Shown here: piece after piece, positions 6,359-14,736 of the stretch | How positions within the stretch are numbered: the first letter of the stretch is position 1 | Layout of the letters: each line of letters starts with the position of its first letter | Source: UBA987 sp047620825 | Lineage (GTDB): Bacteria > Bacteroidota > Bacteroidia > NS11-12g > UBA9320 | Length of the DNA: 25,268 nt | Assembly: GCA_047620825.1 (NCBI GenBank) | Contig: JBLHOC010000023.1 | Span: 1 to 25,268, forward strand | Reading direction: 5' to 3' | Position numbers and translations under genes: made by a program | Notes under the pieces: generated by a model | What the model was told of the DNA's origin: nothing | Seen by the model: only the letters and a program-made list of their open reading frames with translations | Database searches by the model: none

Positions 6359-7770
6359 CAGAATCGGAAATAGATAAAAGGGTTAAATGAACCTGTAGAT
6401 AAACTTGCCACACTCAAAGTAAACAGGCCAACAGCAACTATGAAGTATCCAATCAAATTTGATAATTTGTAGTCTTGATCGTAAAAGTGTTTCTGCCATT
6501 TCTGACCCCAACGGGATAAGGGGAGAAAACTGAATAGCATGGCAATTCCAAGTGTGAACAATAGTTTTTTACGGTAAATAAATATTGGTATTTGGCCATC
6601 AAAACTAAACAGTGCTTTGTAAAATGCGAATGCATCTTCATTATGCTCAATTCGAAACACGACCCAACCCAATACCACGATAATAAAGGTGATAATGGTT
6701 CTAAGATATCTAAGTTTGTTAGAGCGCGCTAAACCTGTAAGTCTTTCGATAATCAGAAACAAACCGTGAAAAATACCCCATAAGACAAAATTCCAGCTGG
6801 CTCCATGCCACAAGCCAGATAAGAGAAAAACAATCGCTAGATTTCTATACGTTTTAAGTGAACCAAGTTGGTTACCCCCAAGGGGTTTATATAAATAATC
6901 CCGCATAAAGGTACCGAGAGTGATGTGCCATTTCCTCCAAAACTCAGTGATAGAAATACTTGTGTAAGGCGCATTGAAATTTTCAGGAAATCTGAATCCT
7001 AGCATTTTGCCTAGACCGATGGCCATATCTGAATACCCAGCGAAGTCGAAGTAGATTTGAAAAGTATATAGGAGGATACCGAGCCAAGCAATGGTTGAGG
7101 TCCATTCATTTGGTGGGAGATCAAATATCTTATCTGCTGTAATGGCAAGTGTGTTGGCTATTAAAACCTTTTTCGACAGACCTATACAGAATCGAATGAA
7201 TCCCTCAACAACCTGTTGATTTGAAAAAGTGCGTGATGTTATTTGGTGCGCAATCTCCCCAAATCGAACAATCGGTCCAGCTATGAGTTGTGGAAACATC
7301 ATGATATAGAGGACGTAGTCTGAAACGGATTTCAACGGCTTGTTATCGCCACGATAGATGTCGATGGAATAGGTGAGGGTTTGAAACGTATAAAACGAAA
7401 TTCCGATTGGCAGTGCAATGTGAGACAGCGGAATGCTACCGATGGACAGCCCACTTAAGGCATGGTTGACATTTTCTACAAAGAAATTCGCATATTTAAA
7501 AAAGGCCAAAAGACCAACATTTAAACTGATTGAAACGATAAGCCATTTCTTTTTTTGAGCTTGTGGGACTTGAAAAAGTTTACGAACAATGAAATAATCG
7601 ATAATCGTTGAAACCAACAGAACGAAAACAAACTTGGGAGCCCCCCAAGCATAAAAAATGATGCTACCTGCGAGTAAACCATAATTCTTAAACGACTTAG
7701 GAAGTAAAAAGTAGACTAAAAAAAACAGTGGGAAAAAGTAGAACAAAAACGTTAATCCGCTGAATACCAT
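6358..7770 (-). CDS. MBOAT family O-acyltransferase (AlgI/DltB-like)
   Basis: 470 residues with many hydrophobic segments, the usual size for AlgI-type proteins. Family signatures are clear: GAPKFVFVLLVSTIIDYF near the N-terminus, QLIAGPIVRF (171-180), YFDFAGYSDMAIGLGKMLGF (240-259), FWRKWHITLGTFMRDYLY, and the catalytic region SGLWHGASWNFVLWG with His322 and His335. The enzyme passes acyl groups, usually acetyl, across the inner membrane to the exported AlgJ/X-like partner encoded next. No -7 box is obvious in the 100 nt between it and the upstream response regulator gene. Confidence 0.93.
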   Translation of the reverse strand: MVFSGLTFLFYFFPLFFLVYFLLPKSFKNYGLLAGSIIFYAWGAPKFVFVLLVSTIIDYFIVRKLFQVPQAQKKKWLIVSISLNVGLLAFFKYANFFVENVNHALSGLSIGSIPLSHIALPIGISFYTFQTLTYSIDIYRGDNKPLKSVSDYVLYIMMFPQLIAGPIVRFGEIAHQITSRTFSNQQVVEGFIRFCIGLSKKVLIANTLAITADKIFDLPPNEWTSTIAWLGILLYTFQIYFDFAGYSDMAIGLGKMLGFRFPENFNAPYTSISITEFWRKWHITLGTFMRDYLYKPLGGNQLGSLKTYRNLAIVFLLSGLWHGASWNFVLWGIFHGLFLIIERLTGLARSNKLRYLRTIITFIIVVLGWVVFRIEHNEDAFAFYKALFSFDGQIPIFIYRKKLLFTLGIAMLFSFLPLSRWGQKWQKHFYDQDYKLSNLIGYFIVAVGLFTLSVASLSTGSFNPFIYFRF

Positions 7771-7870
7771 TAGGCTATAAGGATATTATGTGTTCGTACA
7801 TCGGCACGAATGTAATAGCTAAGGGTTAGATTTCAGAACGACAGTAACAATTCCGATTATTCTGTCAGAC

Positions 7871-8602
7871 TCACCGGTTTTTAAATAGTGATCTAATAGC
7901 TGTTACATCAGGCTTAGAAACGGGGACCATTTCGCCATTTAAAAAAATCAGCTCGTCCTTGAGAGGTTGGATTGGCTTGAGTTGAGCGGTGTTGATTAAC
8001 AGTTTGTTTTCGATACGTTTAAAATCATCATTTAGTATGATGTCTTCAAATTCTGTAATATTTCTTTTGCTATCGACTTTTTCGAAGTCAATAAAATGGA
8101 TGGTAGATCCTTTTGCTGACGTTTCGATAAAGGTAATTTTATTGATAGACGTAAACACCAACCCCCCTGAAGTGATCACTGGAATTTTTGTAAACTTGCT
8201 TTTTAAAATACCGTTAACCATTTGATAAGCCGTGGTCATATTGGTTTTGCTGTGCACCACTTTTTTGACTGCCTGTTGTAGTTCTTCAATATCTATGGGT
8301 TTAAACAAGCAGGTGATTCCCGAATAGTTTAATGCTTTAACGGAATACTCGTCATAGGCTGTGACAAATATGATTTCAAAATTAATTTCGTCTAACGCTT
8401 GAAGTATCTGGAAGGAATCCCCTTCTTTAAGAGTGATGTCCAGAAACACTAAGTTGGGTTGATGTTGTTTGATGGCGTTTACGGCACCAATGATGTCTTC
8501 TGCCATGGCCACAATTTCAACGTCGGGACAAAATGACTCTACCAAAGTTTTTATGACTTCTCTGCTTTTTAATTCATCATCGACAATTATAGATTTAAGC
8601 AT
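7871..8602 (-). CDS. LytTR-type response regulator (second of two)
   Basis: 243 residues. Receiver domain 1-120 with acidic pair Asp9-Asp10, phospho-acceptor Asp55 (VFLDITLKEGD), Thr81 and Lys101 (LFKPID). The C-terminal part (about 135-243) is a LytTR DNA-binding domain, but the signature usually read as RxHKSxLIN is RIENKLLINTAQL here, so its DNA contacts may differ from those of its partner RR. The ATG lies 8 nt inside the end of the propeller kinase gene, so the two are translationally coupled and this is the likeliest cognate regulator of that kinase. The targets are unknown. The acyl-transfer operon 100 nt downstream is an obvious candidate. Confidence 0.9.
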   Translation of the reverse strand: MLKSIIVDDELKSREVIKTLVESFCPDVEIVAMAEDIIGAVNAIKQHQPNLVFLDITLKEGDSFQILQALDEINFEIIFVTAYDEYSVKALNYSGITCLFKPIDIEELQQAVKKVVHSKTNMTTAYQMVNGILKSKFTKIPVITSGGLVFTSINKITFIETSAKGSTIHFIDFEKVDSKRNITEFEDIILNDDFKRIENKLLINTAQLKPIQPLKDELIFLNGEMVPVSKPDVTAIRSLFKNR

Positions 8603-11600
8603 TGTCTTCTTTTATTTTGGTGATGATTGGGAGAAAGATCGTGACACGTGTTCCAATCGGTTTATGATTGTCGTCAAACAAATCTAAAATGAAAAATTCA
8701 GGGGTTTCCTGTAAGTCTCTAGTTATTACTTCGAGTCGTTCACCGGTTACTTTTATTCCTTGTGACTTATGTTTCTTAGTTCTATTCGCATTCAATTCTA
8801 CACTTTTCACCCTACCAATCCCATTGTCTTCAATCACGCATTTTAATTGATCTCGATGCTTATCAAAACGAATGGATAATTTTCGATCTTCCGTTTTTGG
8901 CAACAGCCCGTGAACAATCGCATTTTCAACGTAAGGTTGAATTAGCATACTTGGGACATAAAGCCCTTCAGGGTTTAATTTTTCATCTACCTGGATTGAA
9001 TAATCCAAAAGGTTTTCCATTCTTAATTTCTCTAAATCTAAATAGGTATATAACCAATCATATTCTTCTTGTAGGGTGATGTATTTAACGCTAGAATTTT
9101 GAAGAATCATTCGCATCAAACTTGAAAACTTGGTGAGGTAGTTATACGCCTCCTTAGGTTCGTTTTTGAGGACGAAGTATTGAATAGAATTCAAACTGTT
9201 AAAGATAAAGTGGGGGTTCATTTGACTGCGCAACGCTTTTAGCTCCAGGTCAACAAGTTTGTGTTTGTATGATTTGGAGATACTTCGTGTTCGAAGCCTA
9301 AAAACTAAGCCAATGATTGCTAAAATGAGAAGCCCAATCAATGTTCTAAACCACCATGTTTGCCAATATGGAGGATCAACAATAATCATAACTGATTTGT
9401 CTTTGTCGCTCCAGGTGCCTAAATAATTAGAGGCCCTCACTTTAAACTCATAGGTGCCTGGTGAAAGATGGGTGTAAAATGCTTCTCGGCGAGTCCCAGC
9501 GTTAATCCAATCGCTGTCGAACCCTTCAAGCTTATACTGATATCTGTTGTCGCCAGTGTTGCTGTACGATAAAGCACTAAAACTAAAGCTAATCAAATTT
9601 TCATCGTACGAAATTCTGAGCTCTTTTTGGTAGTTAATATCTATATCAAGTCGAACCTCCTGATTTGCTGTTTTAAAGGATGTAAATACCACACGAGGTG
9701 GAGATGATCCGACCTTAATTTCGTTTGGTCGGAAGTAATTAAAACCTTTTTGACCGCCGAAATATAAGGTGCCGTCTTTGGCCTTTACATACGCTCCTTC
9801 GTTATACTCTAAATCTTGCAAGTAGTGACTCAAATCGTAAGATTTGAACTTGTTTGTTCGCCACTTGTACTCAATCAATCCATTGTTGGAACTCAACCAA
9901 TACGTATTGTCATCTGATTTTAGTATGCCATAAATAACATCGTTGGGTAAACCATGTTTGGATGTAATGGCAGTGAACTTCATTTTTTGACGATCGAAGA
10001 TATTAAGACCACCACTGTATGTGCCTATCAGGAAAGAATCGGCATTCATTTGCTCTATGCACATCATAGAATTGGCAGAAGGACTGTTTGAATCTGTTTT
10101 ATCATGTTGCAAAACCAATTCCGACTGTCTGTTTTTTTTATTAAAAATATGTAACCCAGTCCTAAACGTTACCAAGATTAATTCATTTCGTTTTTTGTCT
10201 TCAAGTATTTGGTAGATTGGATTGTTGGTTAAAAATCCGGTTTGGTAAACGGTGTATTTTAATGAATCACGATCGAAAGAAGCCAAACCCCAGCGTGTCG
10301 CAAGCCACAACGTGCCATCGCTATCTTCCATAATATGGCTGATTGCTTTATTGTTTATTTCTAGCGTTTGAACAGGATAATGAGTGAATGTATTCGTTTT
10401 GCGATCCATCGAAAACAATCCTTCATCTCGAGTTCCAATCCACAAAACACCTTCTTTATCTTCATAAAATGACCTGATTGATTTGGTCTCCACGTCACCA
10501 TCCTTGACTATACCATATATCTGTAGTTTTTCAGAAGCAGGGTTAAAGGATGCAATACCCCCACCTAAAGTCCCAATCCAAATCATGCTATCACGCGTTT
10601 CATATATCGCATATAGATTTTTATTGGTAGGTTTTCCATCCTTTTCGAAGGTGTTAAAAAGATTGAAGACCTTAAGTTTTGGATCATATTTACTCACACC
10701 CACGCGCCCTCCAAACCACAGTGCTCCTTCAGTATCTTGGTATCCAACATAAATGTCGTTACCAACAATACTTTGATAATTGTATGGGTTGTGGTGGTAG
10801 GTGACATACCTATCTCCAGTGAATTTTAGGAGTCCAGCACCATCAGTTCCAATCCAAAGATTACCAACGCCATCCATGGTAACAAATGTTGTGAAATTGG
10901 CTTTGCGAATTCTAGGAGATGGAATAGGGACGACTTTATCCGTTTTTGTATCCCAAATTTGCAAGCCTTGCCCATTTGTAACGACGTACAGCTTGGAACC
11001 GTGATGCAAAATGTCGTTTACGGATTGGTTTGAGAAGGCTTCTAAGGACCTGAAGGTTTTAAACTTATTTTGGTGATAAAGGACAATGCCTTGTAACGTG
11101 CCTATCCAAAGGCCGAGTTGATTTACTTCTGGAGAGAATGACTTGACATAATTACTTGGGAGAATACTGTTTTGTTCTGTGAAATTTTCCCATATGTTTT
11201 CTTTCCTATGGAACACAGTCATCCCACCTCCATCTGTGCCTATAAGAATGTTTCGATTTTCGTCTTCCCTAATACAATTGATTTGGTACTGATTTATATT
11301 TTTATCTCGATCCTTAAAAGGGTAATGTTTGAAAAGTTGAGTTCTTTTGTCAAATCGATCTAATTGGCCAGTGTAAGTTCCAACCCATATGTAGCCTTGA
11401 TGGTCTTCATAAATGGAAGTGATGTGATTGTAGGATAAGGAGCTTGTGTCTCCAATATCATGTTTATAGATTTTGAGGTCATAGCCATCATATCGATGAA
11501 GGCCTTCAGCAGTAGCGAACCACATAAAGCCATCTTTACCCTGAACAATACCGGAAATTGTACTTTGTGCCAATCCATCGACCCGACCAATATTATCGAA

Positions 11601-11675
11601 ATGTACAATGTCCTTTTGGGCCATTGCATGGCTCAAAAAACTTAATAATAGGAGTAATGAAATGCGAATGCGCAT
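8595..11675 (-). CDS. Two-component sensor kinase: 14 propeller repeats, Y_Y_Y domain, LytS-type kinase
   Basis: 1026 residues. Signal peptide 1-19 (ends AMA). The periplasmic part to about residue 690 holds 14 repeats of the type W-hydrophobic-G-T-x-x-G-hydrophobic-x-x-[FY]-[DN] (for example LWIGTDGAGLLKF), enough for two seven-bladed propellers. A Y_Y_Y Ig-like domain follows (YQYKLEGFDSDW, then LSPGTYEFKVRASN). A single TM lies at about 775-793. The cytoplasmic His_kinase domain has the phospho-acceptor His822 in QMNPHFIFNSLNSIQ, N-box VENAIVHG and ATP-site DNGIG near 950. Fused proteins of this family (HTCS) carry regulator and DNA-binding domains in the same chain. Here those are separate genes on both sides. 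The ligand is unknown, since no polysaccharide-utilisation (SusC/D) genes are visible nearby. Confidence 0.93.
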   Translation of the reverse strand: MRIRISLLLLLSFLSHAMAQKDIVHFDNIGRVDGLAQSTISGIVQGKDGFMWFATAEGLHRYDGYDLKIYKHDIGDTSSLSYNHITSIYEDHQGYIWVGTYTGQLDRFDKRTQLFKHYPFKDRDKNINQYQINCIREDENRNILIGTDGGGMTVFHRKENIWENFTEQNSILPSNYVKSFSPEVNQLGLWIGTLQGIVLYHQNKFKTFRSLEAFSNQSVNDILHHGSKLYVVTNGQGLQIWDTKTDKVVPIPSPRIRKANFTTFVTMDGVGNLWIGTDGAGLLKFTGDRYVTYHHNPYNYQSIVGNDIYVGYQDTEGALWFGGRVGVSKYDPKLKVFNLFNTFEKDGKPTNKNLYAIYETRDSMIWIGTLGGGIASFNPASEKLQIYGIVKDGDVETKSIRSFYEDKEGVLWIGTRDEGLFSMDRKTNTFTHYPVQTLEINNKAISHIMEDSDGTLWLATRWGLASFDRDSLKYTVYQTGFLTNNPIYQILEDKKRNELILVTFRTGLHIFNKKNRQSELVLQHDKTDSNSPSANSMMCIEQMNADSFLIGTYSGGLNIFDRQKMKFTAITSKHGLPNDVIYGILKSDDNTYWLSSNNGLIEYKWRTNKFKSYDLSHYLQDLEYNEGAYVKAKDGTLYFGGQKGFNYFRPNEIKVGSSPPRVVFTSFKTANQEVRLDIDINYQKELRISYDENLISFSFSALSYSNTGDNRYQYKLEGFDSDWINAGTRREAFYTHLSPGTYEFKVRASNYLGTWSDKDKSVMIIVDPPYWQTWWFRTLIGLLILAIIGLVFRLRTRSISKSYKHKLVDLELKALRSQMNPHFIFNSLNSIQYFVLKNEPKEAYNYLTKFSSLMRMILQNSSVKYITLQEEYDWLYTYLDLEKLRMENLLDYSIQVDEKLNPEGLYVPSMLIQPYVENAIVHGLLPKTEDRKLSIRFDKHRDQLKCVIEDNGIGRVKSVELNANRTKKHKSQGIKVTGERLEVITRDLQETPEFFILDLFDDNHKPIGTRVTIFLPIITKIKEDNA

Positions 11676-11679
11676 GTAA

Positions 11680-12426
11680 TTACAGTTTACTTAGAGCAGC
11701 CAAAAAATGTTCTTTTCGTCGTTTGGAAACATCCACGGAGTCTCCGTTTGACATAACAACATATCCGCCTTCACCGCGAACATATTTTTTCATTTCATGT
11801 AGGTGAATGAGGGACGATTTATGGACTCGAAAAAAATCGTACTCTGAAAGGAGATCCTCGTATTCCTTCAGATTTTTAGACGTTGTAATACGTTCGCCAG
11901 TCTTTAAAAAGAAATAGGTATAGGCACCATCACCGCGCAAATAGATAATGTTATCTATTTTGATAAACAACAATCCATCAGAACTCGATATGGCTATTTG
12001 TTGGTTGCTTTTTGTAGTTTTCATGTTATTCACAAAAACCTCAAAATTCTTGTTCACCTTATCTTTATCTCTTTTTTGATGTGCCCGTTCAATTGCCTCT
12101 TTAAGTAAAGAGATGTCAATGGGTTTTATTAAATAATCAATGGCTGTTGTGCGAAACGCCTTGGATGCATATTGTTCATGCGCAGTGGTGAAGACCACCT
12201 CAAAATCTATTGTTTCAAAGGCGTCGAATAGTTCAAATCCATCGCGACGTGGCATTTCAATATCTAAAAATACAATGTCTGGATTGTTTTTGATAATTGC
12301 TTTGATTCCGTTGGTCACAGAATCAGCAGTTGCAACTACAGAAACTCCTTCAATCATATTGTGCAACATGGCTTCTAAGCCTTCCCGGCTTTTTTGTTCG
12401 TCGTCGATAATAATGGCAGTGAGCAT
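11680..12426 (-). CDS. LytTR-type response regulator (first of two)
   Basis: 248 residues. Receiver 1-120 with Asp9-Asp10, phospho-acceptor Asp55 (VFLDIEMPRRDG), Thr80/81 and Lys101 (LIKPID). The LytTR domain (about 145-248) carries the classical signature FFRVHKSSLIHLHEM and ends in VDVSKRRKEHFLAAL. It starts 12 nt after the degenerate kinase gene and ends 4 nt before the propeller kinase gene, so all four genes form one operon. It is the more canonical of the two regulators. Whether it is phosphorylated by the propeller kinase, the short kinase-like protein, or both, cannot be read from the sequence. Confidence 0.93.
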   Translation of the reverse strand: MLTAIIIDDEQKSREGLEAMLHNMIEGVSVVATADSVTNGIKAIIKNNPDIVFLDIEMPRRDGFELFDAFETIDFEVVFTTAHEQYASKAFRTTAIDYLIKPIDISLLKEAIERAHQKRDKDKVNKNFEVFVNNMKTTKSNQQIAISSSDGLLFIKIDNIIYLRGDGAYTYFFLKTGERITTSKNLKEYEDLLSEYDFFRVHKSSLIHLHEMKKYVRGEGGYVVMSNGDSVDVSKRRKEHFLAALSKL

Positions 12427-12438
12427 AGGCGTTTTGTT

Positions 12439-13029
12439 TTATTTAAGAAAAATGGTAAGTGTCATGAATGGTTTTTGACCCCATTTAAGCTGATAGTTTG
12501 AAATGATATTATCCTTCAGAAAGTCTAAACGATTTAAGGCCAAATTAATTTTAGCTTCAACTTTGGGGTGTAGTTGGTTGACACTAACCAAGTCGATCAA
12601 TAACGAAACAGACGTTTCCGTAGTTGATATGGATACTTTTGGTGATTTTGAATTTGATTCCATACTCAGGAGCCATGCATTTTCAATGAGTGATTGAAAT
12701 ACAAATGACGGTACCAAGCAGTCATGTTGAACACCCTTAACATTTACCTTGGGAAACTTATTTTTTGGGAATCGAATCAACTCTAGACCAATATATTCAT
12801 TAACTAAATCAATTTCAGTATTTAATGGTACGAGCTGATCGTTGCTCGTTCGGAGTGCGAGTTTATACAAACGGTTAAATCGTTGTAGGGTGTCAAATGC
12901 GGATTTTGTGTCTTTTAATATGACATCCGATTGTATAGAGTTAATAATATTTAAAAGAAAATGAGACCCTGCGAATGCCTTAAACGAGTTTAATAAACTA
13001 TTGGCGATATGTGGGGTTTTGTCGGGCAT
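12439..13029 (-). CDS. Sensorless LytS-type kinase-like protein with degenerate ATP site
   Basis: 196 residues, no signal peptide or membrane segment. The N-terminal part matches the dimerisation/phosphotransfer segment of LytS-type (His_kinase) proteins: AGSHFLLNIINSIQ corresponds to the family's MNPHFIFNSLNSIQ and keeps the His. DLVNEYIGLELIRF then matches the conserved E-x-x-x-x-x-x-Y-[IL]-x-[IL]-E-x-x-R-F. The ATP region is eroded. The N-box keeps LIENA but lacks the following HG, the DNGxG loop is replaced (IDLVSVN), and the G2 glycines are absent in LALNRLDFL. It is therefore either a pseudokinase or a very divergent kinase. The frame has a stop just upstream of the ATG, so no sensor domain is lost. 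First gene of the four-gene signalling operon. Confidence 0.8.
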   Translation of the reverse strand: MPDKTPHIANSLLNSFKAFAGSHFLLNIINSIQSDVILKDTKSAFDTLQRFNRLYKLALRTSNDQLVPLNTEIDLVNEYIGLELIRFPKNKFPKVNVKGVQHDCLVPSFVFQSLIENAWLLSMESNSKSPKVSISTTETSVSLLIDLVSVNQLHPKVEAKINLALNRLDFLKDNIISNYQLKWGQKPFMTLTIFLK

Positions 13030-13151
13030 AAAGACGCAATTTCAATAAATCATTCCAGTGTACCAAAACTTGTTGTTGTAACCAGCCTGGCGTAGGTGTT
13101 ATAAAGAAAAATGAATAGATTGGTTTAGAAAGGGTAAGAAAACTCTTGTCG

Positions 13152-13766
13152 CTATTGAACCAGCAATCGTTTGGATTCTGATGCACCATTTCCACTTATA
13201 TGGACTAGGTACATCCCTGTAGAAAGTCCTGGTAATTTAATTTTTTGATCGACTGTTGATAATGTCTTAATTACTTGACCCGACATGGTATAAACAGTGA
13301 TAGTGACCTCATCTGTTATGTTATGCGTTACCCAAACAGATTGGTCCGAAGATGCTGGATTTGGATATAGGTTAGATTCTAGGGGTTGTTCCGTTTGAGC
13401 ACTTATAGGCGATGGAGTTGCGCTACTGTCAATTTTATGTGGCAAAATATAACCGCAACTTATTAATAGAATTTCTGGATTTTGTCTTGGGATAATACAG
13501 ACTGTAACTTTTGTCTGAACTATAGATAATGCAATGCTACTGTTGTCTCCTTTGTCGTCATCATCATCTTCATCAAAGTCGTCAAACACCAATGTGTCAT
13601 CGGCTTGTATATCAAGGTTTACTTTAATTTTAATGGTGTCTTTTTTAGTGATGGTGGTCTTGTCCTTATGCTTGTCTTTATCTTTTTCGTCTGCATAAGC
13701 ACTGTGCTGAAAGCCCATTAACACAACCCCGATAACAAATAGATATTTTAAAATAAAGTGTCCCAT
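13152..13766 (-). CDS. T9SS type A sorting-domain protein with acidic tract
   Basis: 204 residues from the ATG at 13766: signal peptide 1-25 (ends SAYA), a lysine/aspartate-rich segment (EKDKDKHKDK), and an extreme acidic run at about 56-75 (FDDFDEDDDDDKGD). A short middle follows, then a C-terminal sorting domain from about 133 (YPNP, VTITVYTMSGQVIKTL, GLSTGMYLVHISG, KRLLV). The sorting domain marks it for export across the outer membrane by the type IX system and attachment to, or release from, the surface. The acidic run could bind calcium, which is inference. The frame extends upstream to a TTG at 13823, but the signal peptide fits the ATG. Confidence 0.85.
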   Translation of the reverse strand: MGHFILKYLFVIGVVLMGFQHSAYADEKDKDKHKDKTTITKKDTIKIKVNLDIQADDTLVFDDFDEDDDDDKGDNSSIALSIVQTKVTVCIIPRQNPEILLISCGYILPHKIDSSATPSPISAQTEQPLESNLYPNPASSDQSVWVTHNITDEVTITVYTMSGQVIKTLSTVDQKIKLPGLSTGMYLVHISGNGASESKRLLVQ

Positions 13767-13846
13767 AAAATTCAATTGTAAAGGTAGTTTGTGAAAAGCG
13801 TTTTTTTGAAACCAGTTAACCAACGGCTAAAATCCATTGACAAACG

Positions 13847-13873
13847 GGAAAATGCTCCTAAGAGCATCTCCCC
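13847..13873. terminator. Hairpin downstream of the TonB-family gene, weak terminator candidate
   Basis: Perfect 6-bp stem ATGCTC (13852-13857) with GAGCAT (13862-13867) around a CTAA loop, extended by GGG (13847-13849) facing CCC after an internal loop. On the minus strand it is followed only by short T groups (TTT, then TTT), so termination may be partial. It lies between the TonB-family gene and the sorting-domain gene. Confidence 0.35.
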
Positions 13874-13899
13874 ATATGTGTATAAATCAACATTAAACA

Positions 13900-14577
13900 T
13901 TAATAGATTCTGAATCGGATAGGTTGAACAAAATAAGTTTTAACTTTTTTACCGGCTTTCATAGCTGGTTTCCATCTTGGCATAAGTCCAATGACTCTTA
14001 CTGACTCTCGTCCAGCACTGGTAGATTCATAATCGTCTAGAATTTTTATATCCGTTATATCGCCATCTTCATTCACAATAAACATAATTCGAATGGTACC
14101 TTGTTCGTCAATTTCAAGCCAATCATCTGGATACCTTAAATTATCTTTTAAAAAGGCATTTAAAGCTTTTTGACCTCCAGGAAATTCTGGTTTTACGTTA
14201 ACCCAATCATGTACTTTGGTGGGCTGTGGCATGATACCACCAACCGCTGGAGTTATAATTGGTATGGCAATCGGTTTCGGTGGCTCTATTTGGGTCGGGA
14301 CAACGATAGTATGTGTCACAAACTTAATTCTTGCTTCTATCTTGAATGGCTCTGCTTTCTTCACTTGTTTTTTTTGCTTAGGAGCTGGTGGGGGTGGCGG
14401 AGGCATAGTGACACTCATTATGTGTATGGCTTCTGACTCGTCGATTGGTGAAATTTCCACGACATCACCAACAGTATAATTGGTTTTATAATTGAAAGCA
14501 AATAATGTAATTCCACAAGCCATTGAGATGCCTATGAAAAAATTTCGGTAGCGATGTTTGTTGAATCCAGCTGTCAT
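13900..14577 (-). CDS. TonB family protein
   Basis: 225 residues: one N-terminal membrane segment (about 13-28), a proline-rich stretch (PPPPPPAP at about 59-66) followed by a lysine-rich run, then a TonB C-terminal domain (about 130-225). The latter shows the Bacteroidota signature FPGGQKALNAFLKDNLRYP, IMFIVNEDGDI, MPRWKPA and a final PIRFRIY. TonB links proton motive force to outer-membrane receptors. No receptor or ExbB/ExbD gene is in the window, so it may serve distant transporters or have a structural role. The periplasmic spacer is short for a TonB that must span the periplasm. ATG at 14577. Confidence 0.9.
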   Translation of the reverse strand: MTAGFNKHRYRNFFIGISMACGITLFAFNYKTNYTVGDVVEISPIDESEAIHIMSVTMPPPPPPAPKQKKQVKKAEPFKIEARIKFVTHTIVVPTQIEPPKPIAIPIITPAVGGIMPQPTKVHDWVNVKPEFPGGQKALNAFLKDNLRYPDDWLEIDEQGTIRIMFIVNEDGDITDIKILDDYESTSAGRESVRVIGLMPRWKPAMKAGKKVKTYFVQPIRFRIY

Positions 14578-14700
14578 AATTGAAATGTTTTGTTTATAGT
14601 CTATACGTAAAGATGACCCTAGGTAAGCGGTTAAACCAACCTATTTTTTACAAACGGAAGGAGACGAATGAGGAACGGAAGGGAAGTTTGAAATGTAAAA

Positions 14701-14728
14701 TGAAAAATGTTGACTGAAAAATGCTGAC
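14701..14728. repeat. Two tandem 14-bp units (TGAAAAATGYTGAC)
   Basis: The units at 14701-14714 and 14715-14728 differ at one base (T or C at unit position 10). They lie just past the stop codon (TAG, 14737-14739) of the secreted-protein gene, in the gap before the TonB-family gene. No function is evident. Confidence 0.6.
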
Positions 14729-14736
14729 TGCTTACA

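Noticed and set aside
11360..11629. 89-codon minus-strand ORF inside the propeller kinase
   Set aside because: Out-of-frame reading of the propeller repeats; no independent signal.
8595..11675. Classical hybrid two-component system (HTCS) with fused receiver and AraC output
   Set aside because: The protein ends just after the kinase domain; regulators are separate LytTR genes and no AraC helix-turn-helix is present.
12998..13195. 65-codon minus-strand ORF upstream of the degenerate kinase, as a frameshifted sensor or N-terminal domain
   Set aside because: It overlaps the end of the T9SS cargo gene and the kinase start in a different frame, has no recognisable domain, and the kinase frame has a stop directly before its ATG.
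14170..14479. Glycine-rich plus-strand ORFs opposite the TonB-family gene
   Set aside because: They are the antisense of its proline-rich tract (proline codons read as glycine on the other strand) and start and end within that gene.
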